A stretch of DNA of 43,886 bases. Source: a virus. The stretch lies in the IMG/VR virus record IMGVR_UViG_3300042466_000556, positions 1-43,886 of that record, one strand, 5' to 3'. Positions within the stretch are counted from its first letter, which is position 1; every line of letters begins with the position of its first letter. Both the position numbers and the translations under genes were made by a program. Shown in pieces: positions 24,677 through 31,989 of the stretch. The notes under the pieces are model-generated. The model was not told the origin of the DNA. It did no database searches and was given only the letters and a program-made list of their open reading frames with translations.

Positions 24677-25149
24677 CTGAACCAACTTAGCATGCCACCA
24701 ACAGCGTCATTCTCAATGTGCTCAACAGCGCGAAGTTTAAGTTGCGCTTCAAAACCTACTGGTTCAAAAACGATTTGACGCTTTGCCATCTTTGTTGTGC
24801 CGTATTGATGGAACTTTGCATATTCAACATTCGTACCGAAAATGGCAAAATTCTTACCAATCACATTCGGTGCTCCACGGAGATTAGCAAGGCTCTTAAA
24901 CAAGGCACCTGTGCGAACCATTAATGGAGCGCCAGGGAAGTTGACGGACTTCCATGCTCCGTAGCGTGCACTCAAAGGAGACCAACCGCCCACAGGGAGC
25001 CCGTTGGTAGTAAAGTTCTCGGCGTTAGCCTTCTGGATTTCCTGTTTAGCCCACTTAAAAACTGGTCGGAAATCTTTGGCTCGCTTTTCCATCCTGTCCA
25101 ACATTTGGATGTCTGCTTTTGCATCACAGGAGATTTTCAACTTATACAT
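24673..25149 (-). CDS. Head-tail/tail completion protein (virion morphogenesis family)
   Basis: 158 residues from ATG 25149, which shares bases with the previous stop and has GAGGA seven bases upstream; the longer frame would begin inside the preceding gene. The sequence (GGWSPLSARYGAWKSVNFPGAPLMVRTGALFKSLANL, FGTNVEYAKFHQYGT) has the hallmark WxPLS...K...P.L..TG.L..S and Y..FHQ.G.. of phage virion morphogenesis proteins (P2 gpS, Mu gpG). These act in tail completion or joining. Confidence 0.86.
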   Translation of the reverse strand: MYKLKISCDAKADIQMLDRMEKRAKDFRPVFKWAKQEIQKANAENFTTNGLPVGGWSPLSARYGAWKSVNFPGAPLMVRTGALFKSLANLRGAPNVIGKNFAIFGTNVEYAKFHQYGTTKMAKRQIVFEPVGFEAQLKLRAVEHIENDAVGGMLSWFR

Positions 25150-25778
25150 TAAGCAATCCTCACGCGTCTCCATCGCTTAACGGCAGCAAGTTCTTTTTCC
25201 AGAAAACCAGTCTCCATTGGAGCGACATTTCGCGCTTCTAGGTCTTTGATACCCACAACATCGTCGTGCATATTTTGCATTTCTCGTGACGCAGCACGGA
25301 GAATCATCAACTTGAAGACTTTGATTGCTGAGCCTTCTAACCCTGCTTCGTAAACAATAGTTACTTCATCATTTGCGTAAGATTTATATACATCAACACC
25401 ATAACGCCGCATTATATAATCACGCTCGGCAACCTGCACCTGTCCAGTAATCGATGCTGGCTGGCGGATAGAAACTGAAGTAATTGACACGACAGGCGAG
25501 TTTTTTAGGTAAATCGTTGACGGCGGCATTAATGCCGCAATTTCGTGAGAAGTTGAGTCAAGGTCACTATTGTAAAAAAACGACGATGTAGGAATGCCGA
25601 CATCATTTGACGGAATTGTGTAAACTTCAGTAAATTCGGCAACCTCTACAGGGCGACGCAAATAAGACTCAAGTTCACTTTGTAGTCCTTCTAATACAAA
25701 TTCCGCTGCTTCCTCTTGACGATTAGAGAAGCGGATGTCCATGTATTTCGTAAGGTCAGCGACTGTTACCAGCATCAC
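25149..25778 (-). CDS. Head-tail connector/adaptor protein
   Basis: 209 residues; GTG 25778 or ATG 25775 both follow GGAGGTGATTA. The N-terminal MLVTVADLTKYMDIRFSNRQEEAAEFVLEGLQSELESYLRRP is the helical start typical of phage head-tail connectors (HK97 gp6-like), followed by a beta insert (PPSTIYLKNSPVVSITSVSI) and DEVTIVYEAGL plus a C-terminal helical segment. It forms the ring under the portal. It opens the neck gene run. Confidence 0.82.
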   Translation of the reverse strand: MMLVTVADLTKYMDIRFSNRQEEAAEFVLEGLQSELESYLRRPVEVAEFTEVYTIPSNDVGIPTSSFFYNSDLDSTSHEIAALMPPSTIYLKNSPVVSITSVSIRQPASITGQVQVAERDYIMRRYGVDVYKSYANDEVTIVYEAGLEGSAIKVFKLMILRAASREMQNMHDDVVGIKDLEARNVAPMETGFLEKELAAVKRWRRVRIA

Positions 25779-25799
25779 TAATCACCTCCCAGCGTTATC

Positions 25800-26171
25800 T
25801 TAGCGACGACGCGCCCTTCGGTTTGCCGCGCGACGCTCAATACCACGAGCAGCAGCACGAATACCACGGCGAATTCGTGTACCAAGACCTGTACGGCGGG
25901 CACCAGCAGCAGGAGCGGCTGGATTGTTTGCGGCACGACCACGAGCAGCCCCACGAGCAGCACGACGGCTTCCCTCAGTTGCTCTTTGTGCAGCACGACG
26001 ACCTGCAAGAAGTTCACGCTGGCGCTGCCTGTAATAACGAGCATTTCCAGGAACATTACGACCATTTACCCGACGGGGGCGCTTAATAAACTTGCCTCGG
26101 CGTACGACAGAGCCACGCGTATTCACATCTGTCAAAAACTCAATGTCCTCGGTGAGGTTGCTATTTGGCAT
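25800..26171 (-). CDS. Arginine-rich basic protein
   Basis: 123 residues from ATG 26171, chosen because GGAGG ends five bases upstream of it. About 33 Arg, and the C-terminal 80 residues are nearly all Arg, Ala and Gly (RRAARGAARGRAAN, RIRRGIRAAARGIERRAAN). No Cys. This could bind DNA in the head or in the neck, or act like a small histone/protamine. A full-length hydrophobic reading frame on the same strand overlaps it, but codon fit and the ribosome site favour this frame. Its place between ParB-like and head-tail connector genes suggests a virion role. Confidence 0.7.
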   Translation of the reverse strand: MPNSNLTEDIEFLTDVNTRGSVVRRGKFIKRPRRVNGRNVPGNARYYRQRQRELLAGRRAAQRATEGSRRAARGAARGRAANNPAAPAAGARRTGLGTRIRRGIRAAARGIERRAANRRARRR

Positions 26172-26227
26172 CCAGCCCTCCAAAATCGGAACTAAACAAC
26201 ATTAGCACACAAGGGGGTTGGTTAGAT

Positions 26228-26773
26228 TCATCTATCGGCGTTAGGTGGTCTTTCAATCAAAGCCTTTTCCACTTGCTCTTTTGATGGTGCCTCAATAGGA
26301 ACCCATGCTCTGGAGTAGTTATGTTGTGGAATTTTGCGCTGTTTTAGCAGTCCACCAGCCAGCATCAAATCAACCTCATCAGGGGACATGATTAGTAAGT
26401 CTTCTAATTCCTCGGAAGAGTACTTGTCGGACAAAACAATAGATTTAAGCATCTTGGAAAATGGTTTAGCAAACATCTCGCCACGAGCACGATTCAAACG
26501 GACATGCATAATCATCGCATCAATTAAATCTATATCTTGATACATCACAGGAATCTGCTTGCCGTGCTTCTTGATAAATGCAGGTTCTCCAGCCACGACC
26601 CATCGGTGATGACCGTCAATAATTGACATATCTTCCACCCGAACAATGATTGGCTGAAGCCACCCAAAATCAGACATAGAAAGACGAAGCAATTCCAAGT
26701 CAGGCTTCAAAAGATAGTTAGCCCGCCACGAAGAAGGCTTTATTGCGTTGTTGGGAATGTATTCAATTTTCAT
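26228..26773 (-). CDS. ParB-like nuclease/partner protein (IbrB-like)
   Basis: 181 residues. The ParB/Srx fold is seen in IRYIP-type start (IEYIPNNAIKPSSWRANYL), FGWLQPIIVR, the signature IIDGHHRW (52-58) and LNRARG (93-98). A helical C-terminus follows. It overlaps the upstream PAPS-reductase gene (ATGA). ParB-fold plus PAPS-reductase pairs resemble the E. coli IbrA/IbrB pair and DndB/C-type modules. ParB-like proteins of this group may bind nucleotides or nick DNA; no catalytic residue can be assigned with confidence here. Confidence 0.82.
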   Translation of the reverse strand: MKIEYIPNNAIKPSSWRANYLLKPDLELLRLSMSDFGWLQPIIVRVEDMSIIDGHHRWVVAGEPAFIKKHGKQIPVMYQDIDLIDAMIMHVRLNRARGEMFAKPFSKMLKSIVLSDKYSSEELEDLLIMSPDEVDLMLAGGLLKQRKIPQHNYSRAWVPIEAPSKEQVEKALIERPPNADR

Positions 26774-27936
26774 ATGTTGTCGTCCAGTGCATCCATGTCA
26801 TTTAAGTCGTTTTCTGTTTGTTGAGCAGCCAGCATTCGCATGGTGTGTGCTCTTGTTTTAGGTCCCACGGGGTTTGGTGAAGATACTTGGAACTCATTCA
26901 ATAGGAGTGTTCGTACGAGCGAGTCAATCGGGTAAGAGTATGGGTCGCCTGATTGCTTACGCTTAAATTCGCCAGCAAACTTATATGCAGCCGCCTGATA
27001 ACCAGGAGTAAGCATGTTGTCCTCAATGCAGTCCTTAACCCCATCCCATCCGCGAGATACATAGTCGGCAATCAAGCCTTCTACATTGAAATGCTTCCAC
27101 CAGCGACGCTGTGCATCAATATGGGGGTAGCACTCGTACAGTCGGTCGTAGAACCCTGGCTCGGTAGCCACAACATCGCCAATACGGCGAGACGCAACTG
27201 CGTGGAGTGGAATTCCCACTCTTGTATTGCTTCCAGTTATTGCGGCAAGGTCGTAGTACTCGCAATATTCACCGTTGTGTTCTTCGGTGATGAACTTCAG
27301 AACATCGTCCGTTGTCCAGTCGTAAATAACTTTAGCGAAACGCAAAGGCACTGACTTCTTCATGCGGAAAGGAATATTTATATAGTTCTCATGCAACTTC
27401 TGAACACAGGAGCGGTAGCGAATCATTGACTCGTTAGCCCGAACACCAGTAATAAAAGCGGTGCGACCCTTCTTGCCTTGCATCGTATAGAAGTCGATTG
27501 TCTCGGGAATTGGGCGTGTTGGGTCAATACCGAAATGCTCTGCCTTGATTGCAAAAGAAGGCATCTCACGAATCAACATATTTCGTTTTGCCCGCTCTGG
27601 AGACCAAAGCAAACAATATTCTCTCCTACCCAAAACCCAGACTTCTTGACCCACTGGAAGGCAATACCATTCCATGTCAACCCAGTCGTAGTCTCTGACT
27701 TTCATGATGAAATCAACAACTACAGGACTGACCATTTCTTCATCTCTGAAGATAACTTTTACTGGTCCGAGCCCACGCTCTTCGTGGATTTCTTTTGCAA
27801 GATACAGAATCGCAGTGGAATCTTTTCCACCCGAGAACTGAACACACACAGTGTCAAAAGTATCGTAAACATGACGCATGCGTTCACGAGCAGCATCAAC
27901 ACAAGATATGTCTAGAAACATTCTTTGCCTAGTCAT
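26770..27936 (-). CDS. PAPS-reductase-family protein (IbrA/DndC-like)
   Basis: 388 residues. The PP-loop FSGGKDST (34-41) after a hydrophobic strand identifies the adenine nucleotide alpha-hydrolase superfamily. IFRDEEMVSP, and FITGVRANESMIRYR match the PAPS-reductase/IbrA set, with a tail typical of DUF3440-type proteins (VPLRFAKVIYDWTTDDVLKFI, GEYCEYYDLAAI). It can adenylate or transfer sulfur; the role in phages is not known. The next gene is a ParB-like partner, overlapping by four bases. It lies in the recombination/terminase block, not the morphogenesis block. Confidence 0.85.
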   Translation of the reverse strand: MTRQRMFLDISCVDAARERMRHVYDTFDTVCVQFSGGKDSTAILYLAKEIHEERGLGPVKVIFRDEEMVSPVVVDFIMKVRDYDWVDMEWYCLPVGQEVWVLGRREYCLLWSPERAKRNMLIREMPSFAIKAEHFGIDPTRPIPETIDFYTMQGKKGRTAFITGVRANESMIRYRSCVQKLHENYINIPFRMKKSVPLRFAKVIYDWTTDDVLKFITEEHNGEYCEYYDLAAITGSNTRVGIPLHAVASRRIGDVVATEPGFYDRLYECYPHIDAQRRWWKHFNVEGLIADYVSRGWDGVKDCIEDNMLTPGYQAAAYKFAGEFKRKQSGDPYSYPIDSLVRTLLLNEFQVSSPNPVGPKTRAHTMRMLAAQQTENDLNDMDALDDNI

Positions 27937-27948
27937 CAGAACCCCAAA

Positions 27949-28461
27949 CTAAGCATCAATAAGGTTCTCTTCGGTGATGTCATCAAATGCCCATCTACCT
28001 TCAAGACTTTCCCAAAGCGCAATGTCTATCGCTGTTGGTTCAAGGTCGTATTCTTCCATAAGTGCACGATGCTCACTAATTGCTTTCCGCAGAAACTCAA
28101 CCGTCTTCAGTCGTTCTTCAACTTCTTCGCCGCCCATAGCAATCATGCGAGAAATCTCATCAAGACGGGCTACCACATGGAACTTAAACCGTTCAATCTT
28201 TGTCCGACGGAAGGCAAAGTTGGCTTGTAGTTCCAGAACCATTTTACGGCTATCGGGCGTACCATCGTCATATCGTGCTAGTTCGTCTTGCTCTTGGCTT
28301 GTAATCAACGCTAACTGATTTGCCAAGTTGTCATTCAGGACAGTTACTGCCCGTTTCCATCTAACCCAGTTTTCTGGGAGCATCAAATATTCTTTGTGCT
28401 GACGACTTGTTTGGTTTTTTACTTCTTCCGCAACTATGCGGGCAAACGAATCATCGTTCAT
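27949..28461 (-). CDS. Hypothetical helical protein in recombination block
   Basis: 170 residues, not recognised. Mostly helical with charged coiled-coil-like segments (QALITSQEQDELARYDDG-like region, LQANFAFRRTKIERFKFHVVARLDEISRMIAMGGEEVEERLKTVEFLRKA). The start shares bases with the stop of the nuclease gene (TAATG). Its first residues, MNDDS, and the 23 bases spanning its start match those of the 173-residue gene at 29886. A DNA-binding or terminase-accessory role is possible only by position. Confidence 0.68.
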   Translation of the reverse strand: MNDDSFARIVAEEVKNQTSRQHKEYLMLPENWVRWKRAVTVLNDNLANQLALITSQEQDELARYDDGTPDSRKMVLELQANFAFRRTKIERFKFHVVARLDEISRMIAMGGEEVEERLKTVEFLRKAISEHRALMEEYDLEPTAIDIALWESLEGRWAFDDITEENLIDA

Positions 28462-28470
28462 TATTTACTC
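28448..28470 (-). repeat. 23-bp start-site repeat, copy 1
   Basis: Spans GAGTAAAT, the ATG and MNDDS codons of the 170-residue gene. It differs from copy 2 (30394-30416) at two positions (21/23). Not explained by Shine-Dalgarno alone. Confidence 0.7.
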
Positions 28471-29273
28471 CAACTTGGGCAGATGCTTTTATAGGCACAC
28501 CAGTCGCACAAGCGATTTGGTGTAGGTTCAAAAACTCCAGAGGCGCATCTGTTATCTATTTGTTCTCTGACTTCTGTAACTACTTTTTTTACTTCAGCCA
28601 TATCTTCAGGCTTGACAGTATGGGAAAGTTTTATGGAATCTTTAATATAGAGAAGTTCCAGTTCAACAACTGGCTTCCCTAGTTGCTGTTCCAAAACATA
28701 TCCGTAAAGGCATAACTGGAAAAACTTATCTTCCCTAAATCTAGGCGCAGGGGTCTTGCCAGTCTTATAGTCGCCAACAACGATTCCGCCATCAACTTCA
28801 TGCCAACGGTCAATGAACCCCTTAATGGTGACACCATTGATGGCATCATCAAGTTGCGTTTCAATACCATCAAAATTTAACTCGCTAGGGTTTTCCATGC
28901 CGAAAAGATTTTCAACACACCACCATGAAGTCCATCGGAACATTTGCAGGGCTTTAGCACTACGAGTAATTTCCAAAACCTTGTCATAGTATTCTTCATC
29001 CCATAAAGATTTAGCCAATTGCTTGGCTGTCTCAATAGTTCGTTCTTCACTTGGAAGACCGTACAAGGTCTCCAAAATAGAGTGAACAAAGTTTCCTCGG
29101 AGGGTTGCTTCCGTGGGTGGCTCTGTCAATCCATCTATGCGTGAATACTTATACTTCAGCGGACATTGCTGAAATGTCGATATAGATGAAGGGGAAAGAT
29201 ATGGGGGCGCAACGAGAGGTATATCACTCGCTGACAACAGTCGCACCTTCAAATGACAAGCGGACACACTCAT
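28461..29273 (-). CDS. RecB/Cas4-like PD-(D/E)XK nuclease with Fe-S cluster motif
   Basis: 270 residues in the longest frame. Nuclease features: RGNFVH (59-64), GFIDR with Asp155, DYKTG with Asp168 and Lys170, and QLCLYGY (Gln186, Tyr190). Cys37 near the N-terminus with Cys256, Cys259 and Cys265 (CDWCAYKSIC) forms the four-Cys Fe-S arrangement known in Cas4 and AddB. It probably works with the Rad52-like annealing protein. It overlaps that gene by 50 bases; a TTG start near 29237, behind AAGG, is a plausible shorter alternative. Confidence 0.87.
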   Translation of the reverse strand: MSVSACHLKVRLLSASDIPLVAPPYLSPSSISTFQQCPLKYKYSRIDGLTEPPTEATLRGNFVHSILETLYGLPSEERTIETAKQLAKSLWDEEYYDKVLEITRSAKALQMFRWTSWWCVENLFGMENPSELNFDGIETQLDDAINGVTIKGFIDRWHEVDGGIVVGDYKTGKTPAPRFREDKFFQLCLYGYVLEQQLGKPVVELELLYIKDSIKLSHTVKPEDMAEVKKVVTEVREQIDNRCASGVFEPTPNRLCDWCAYKSICPSWSK

Positions 29274-29886
29274 TAATCAACTCAACAAGGTCTTCTTTTG
29301 TAGCAGTAGTCTTTGTTGGTTTTGGTCGTTCTCCCGCATGGGTCTTCCAGAAATTATTAAGGTCGCCCCTTGCGTTCGCATTGAGACTCTTTGAAAGCCC
29401 AATAAAGTTGCCCCACAGTTCTTCAATTTCTGGTTCAATCTTTACTTCAGGTATTGGTTCAACATCAGCCTCTAGTGCTTCTTCACTACGAGCAAGGTAG
29501 AGACCGACACCTAGAGTTTGAGCGGCTTTTTTAAGTGCGTCAGAAACAGCACCCTTCATTTCGTCACCAAGGTCAACAATGGTGCCATCTTTCTTGCGTT
29601 TAATTGTTTGTCCGCCGAAACCATCACGAACAATGCAACTATCTGGACGAGTTGCGTCCACATGCCACATCAAACGAACATGCGCAACAATGAAGTCAGG
29701 GTCAATAGCATCTCGTTCGCAAGAAACAATATTGAACGACCATGCGTCAATTCCGAGAACTTTATTGAGACGAGTAATCACTTCACTCACAGGAATGTAA
29801 GTAAGTCGTGTTCCACCCTTGCTCAGTGTTTTTTCAACTTCAGAAGCAAACGGCTCGTAGAGGTTTTGGTATTTTGTAGGTGACAT
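29224..29886 (-). CDS. Rad52/Rad22-type single-strand annealing protein
   Basis: 220 residues. The Rad52 core is visible at about 28-131: LTYIPVSEVITRLNKVLGIDAWSFNIV, HVRLMWHVD, then DLGDEMKGAVSDALKKAAQTLGVGLYL, which matches the conserved Rad52 C-terminal core helices. Residues beyond 140 are acidic and variable. It likely anneals DNA ends during phage recombination with the adjacent RecB-like nuclease. Start shares bases with the upstream stop. Confidence 0.87.
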   Translation of the reverse strand: MSPTKYQNLYEPFASEVEKTLSKGGTRLTYIPVSEVITRLNKVLGIDAWSFNIVSCERDAIDPDFIVAHVRLMWHVDATRPDSCIVRDGFGGQTIKRKKDGTIVDLGDEMKGAVSDALKKAAQTLGVGLYLARSEEALEADVEPIPEVKIEPEIEELWGNFIGLSKSLNANARGDLNNFWKTHAGERPKPTKTTATKEDLVELINECVRLSFEGATVVSE

Positions 29887-30407
29887 TATTTTGCCTTTCT
29901 AATAATGATATTTGTTTTATAATCGCCGACTTCACAGTAGTTGTCGGCGTTGATTCCTAGTTTTGCTAGTTCTTTAATCCGCCAATAAGACGGTTGGATG
30001 TAGTCAAGAAGTTTCGTGACCACTTCGTCTGTGGACATTAGTACTTCGCCAGTGTCCATGTCAACTGCTGATTGAATTAATCTGCGAGAAACTTCGTTAG
30101 CAAGTTTTCCATGTTCCCACTTCTTTCTATCGGAAGCAGTTCTAACTTCAATTTGACTCGCACCCATTGCGAGGTCTTCAACATTTTGATTTCTAAAAAT
30201 GCTTACCGCTCTTGCTGTGAAGGTACCGTAGACATCAGTCATCCCGCCTTTGAGTGCGTGGAGGTCAATAAGTGCAGAACCAAGTTCTTCAGGTTGTGGA
30301 TTGCTGTCCGCAAACACGCCGAGTTGCTCATCAAGGTCAAGAAGTGCCTTCATGACACTGGCAATAACTTCATTGATTGACGGGGACGACAGGGAATCAT
30401 CATTCAT
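29886..30407 (-). CDS. Hypothetical protein upstream of Rad52-like gene
   Basis: 173 residues, not recognised. The N-terminus is acidic; residues 58-100 (DVYGTFTARAVSIFRNQNVEDLAMGASQIEVRTASDRKKWEHGKLANEVSRRL) resemble a small DNA-metabolism protein seen in phage recombination operons. The C-terminus is GDYKTNIIIRKAK. A long helical DEVVTKLLDYIQPSYWRIKELAKLGIN segment is present. Function could be recombination or nucleotide metabolism accessory. It shares a near-identical translation start with the 170-residue gene at 27949. Confidence 0.7.
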   Translation of the reverse strand: MNDDSLSSPSINEVIASVMKALLDLDEQLGVFADSNPQPEELGSALIDLHALKGGMTDVYGTFTARAVSIFRNQNVEDLAMGASQIEVRTASDRKKWEHGKLANEVSRRLIQSAVDMDTGEVLMSTDEVVTKLLDYIQPSYWRIKELAKLGINADNYCEVGDYKTNIIIRKAK

Positions 30408-30416
30408 GATTTACTC
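30394..30416 (-). repeat. 23-bp start-site repeat, copy 2
   Basis: Spans GAGTAAAT, the ATG and MNDDS codons of the 173-residue gene; 21/23 identical to 28448-28470. The upstream contexts outside the repeat differ. Confidence 0.7.
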
Positions 30417-30442
30417 ATTTCTAGGCTGAATAGTAGGTTTAC

Positions 30443-31747
30443 TTAGATGATGATACTGGCACGACGGCGTTGAGGCAACCCCAAACCAGCCAAAAATGTG
30501 AAAGCACCAACCGCAGAGTCAACTTGGTCGTCATGGTCTGATGCTTCAGGGAAGGAAGCAAGTTCATCAAGCCATTCAGTAATCCACGGCCCTCTAACTA
30601 GGCGCACATTCCCGTTAGCCGAAGCGGCAGCAAATGGGCGAGCACGAGTTATCTTGTCCCCAGATGCCCTAATACCAATCAGGTCGTAGCCAGGAACGAC
30701 ATAGCGAGCATATTGGTCAATAAGTGCCTTTCCTGATGAACCAGGCTCCTGCTCAACTCTGATGGCGACCATATGACCGTCTTCGGCGGCTGTTTGGGCT
30801 ATAAGTTGCTCAACCTTGTCTCCTTTTGCCCGAATCTTGCGTACATCCATGATGTAGGCGATTCCTTGGTCAAATAGCATCAGTGTCCCAACCGTCCAGT
30901 CGGGGTTCATATTGCCAGAATGGGGTTCGGTGGCTGCTAAGTCCCAAAACCTCACTGCACGAGCCGCAGATGTGACCTGAGGCACCTCTGTGTGGTCAAT
31001 AATCTCAAAATCGGTGCGGTCAAATAGGCTTCCGAGGGTCGTTGACCACCAATCGCCCTCTTCAAGCCTGCGACGCTCAACAGGGTCAAGTTCCTGAAGT
31101 GCCTGCCTATACGAATCTGCGTCAATTCCAGGGTTGTCGGTCAGTTTTGAGGGCACAAAAATACGACCCGTTGACTGCCCTTCTACGATGAAACGCTGGC
31201 GAACCCAATTGGGTGCTGGGTTTGAGGCTGAACGCATCCGAAGAGGCACTTGGGATAGCGGTCCAGAAGCAGGGCGACGCAAACGGGAGAACATATATCG
31301 ATAGTCGGATTCACGAATTTCGGTGACCTCATCCATCCCGATGAACTGAAATTCAGAACCCTTATAACGAAGGTAGTCATTTGTGTTGTTTAAGTATCCA
31401 AATGAAATTCTCGCACCCGATGGAAATGTCGCCACATAACTATTTGCGTTCCAATGAATTTCTTCCACGCCAGCACTCCATGAACGGAATCTGTCCATCA
31501 AAGCACCAGGCAGAGCCAAGTCAGCATATGTGCGTCTAAATAAAATTGCTGAATAGTTGGGTACATCAACATATTGCATTGCCGACATCAACAGGGCGGA
31601 CGATTTACCGCCACCAGCAGCGCCACCAAATAATGCTTCAATTGCGTAAGTACGCAGAAACACTTTTTGAGTTATAGAAGGTTCCTCAGGACAAAAGTGA
31701 GGTTCTTTCGGTTGTAGATAATCTAAAACCTTGTTCCAATCGGGCAT
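30443..31747 (-). CDS. terL: Terminase large subunit
   Basis: 434 residues. ATPase domain: Walker A GGAAGGGKS (41-49), Walker B FIGMDE (135-140), coupling motif SASNP (173-177). Nuclease domain: FWDLA with Asp269, the acidic Glu332/Glu334 patch (RVEQEPGSSGKA), and DHDDQVDS with Asp407/Asp410, forming the RNase-H-like metal site. It packages DNA through the portal. It is divergently oriented from the portal, 65 bases from the next plus-strand gene. No small terminase is recognised. Confidence 0.95.
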   Translation of the reverse strand: MPDWNKVLDYLQPKEPHFCPEEPSITQKVFLRTYAIEALFGGAAGGGKSSALLMSAMQYVDVPNYSAILFRRTYADLALPGALMDRFRSWSAGVEEIHWNANSYVATFPSGARISFGYLNNTNDYLRYKGSEFQFIGMDEVTEIRESDYRYMFSRLRRPASGPLSQVPLRMRSASNPAPNWVRQRFIVEGQSTGRIFVPSKLTDNPGIDADSYRQALQELDPVERRRLEEGDWWSTTLGSLFDRTDFEIIDHTEVPQVTSAARAVRFWDLAATEPHSGNMNPDWTVGTLMLFDQGIAYIMDVRKIRAKGDKVEQLIAQTAAEDGHMVAIRVEQEPGSSGKALIDQYARYVVPGYDLIGIRASGDKITRARPFAAASANGNVRLVRGPWITEWLDELASFPEASDHDDQVDSAVGAFTFLAGLGLPQRRRASIII

Positions 31748-31812
31748 ATAAACGCTTTCGTAGTGTCCTTTGTACTGTACTATGGGTTAAGACTGCGCTA
31801 GAGTACGGATAG
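31748..31812. promoter_or_regulatory. Divergent intergenic region between terminase and portal blocks
   Basis: The only divergent boundary in the window. It contains the near-palindrome GTACTGTAC (31772-31780) and a plus-strand TACTAT (31778-31783) that could serve as a -10. A -35 is weak on both strands. It likely carries promoters for both blocks and possibly a regulator site. Confidence 0.45.
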
Positions 31813-31989
31813 ATGGGAATGTTTAATTTTTTGAAGAACCGTTGGAACCGCGCGAATGCTGCTCATGTGTTGATGCTGTCGTTCGTTTTGTCTAATACAA
31901 TAGGTGGTTGGATTATATCACCATCAATAGGACTGATTATTTTCGGTGTGTGTTCAGGTATCTACGGATACCTATTAGGGCGTGAATAA
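31813..31989 (+). CDS. Small two-span membrane protein before portal
   Basis: 58 residues, ATG 31813 to TAA 31987-31989, sharing its last base with the portal ATG (TAATG). A basic N-terminus (NFLKNRWNRANAAH) precedes two hydrophobic segments (VLMLSFVLSNTIGGWII, then SIGLIIFGVCSGIYGYLL) and ends GRE. The coupling with the portal makes translation likely. It could anchor the portal/prohead to the membrane during assembly, or act as a holin-like peptide. An alternative start is ATG two codons downstream. Confidence 0.72.
   Translation: MGMFNFLKNRWNRANAAHVLMLSFVLSNTIGGWIISPSIGLIIFGVCSGIYGYLLGRE

Noticed and set aside
25778-26065. Leu/Val-rich minus-strand frame over the Arg-rich gene
   Set aside because: Frame-shifted reading of Arg/Ala codons; the Arg-rich frame has the ribosome site and an ordered N-terminus.
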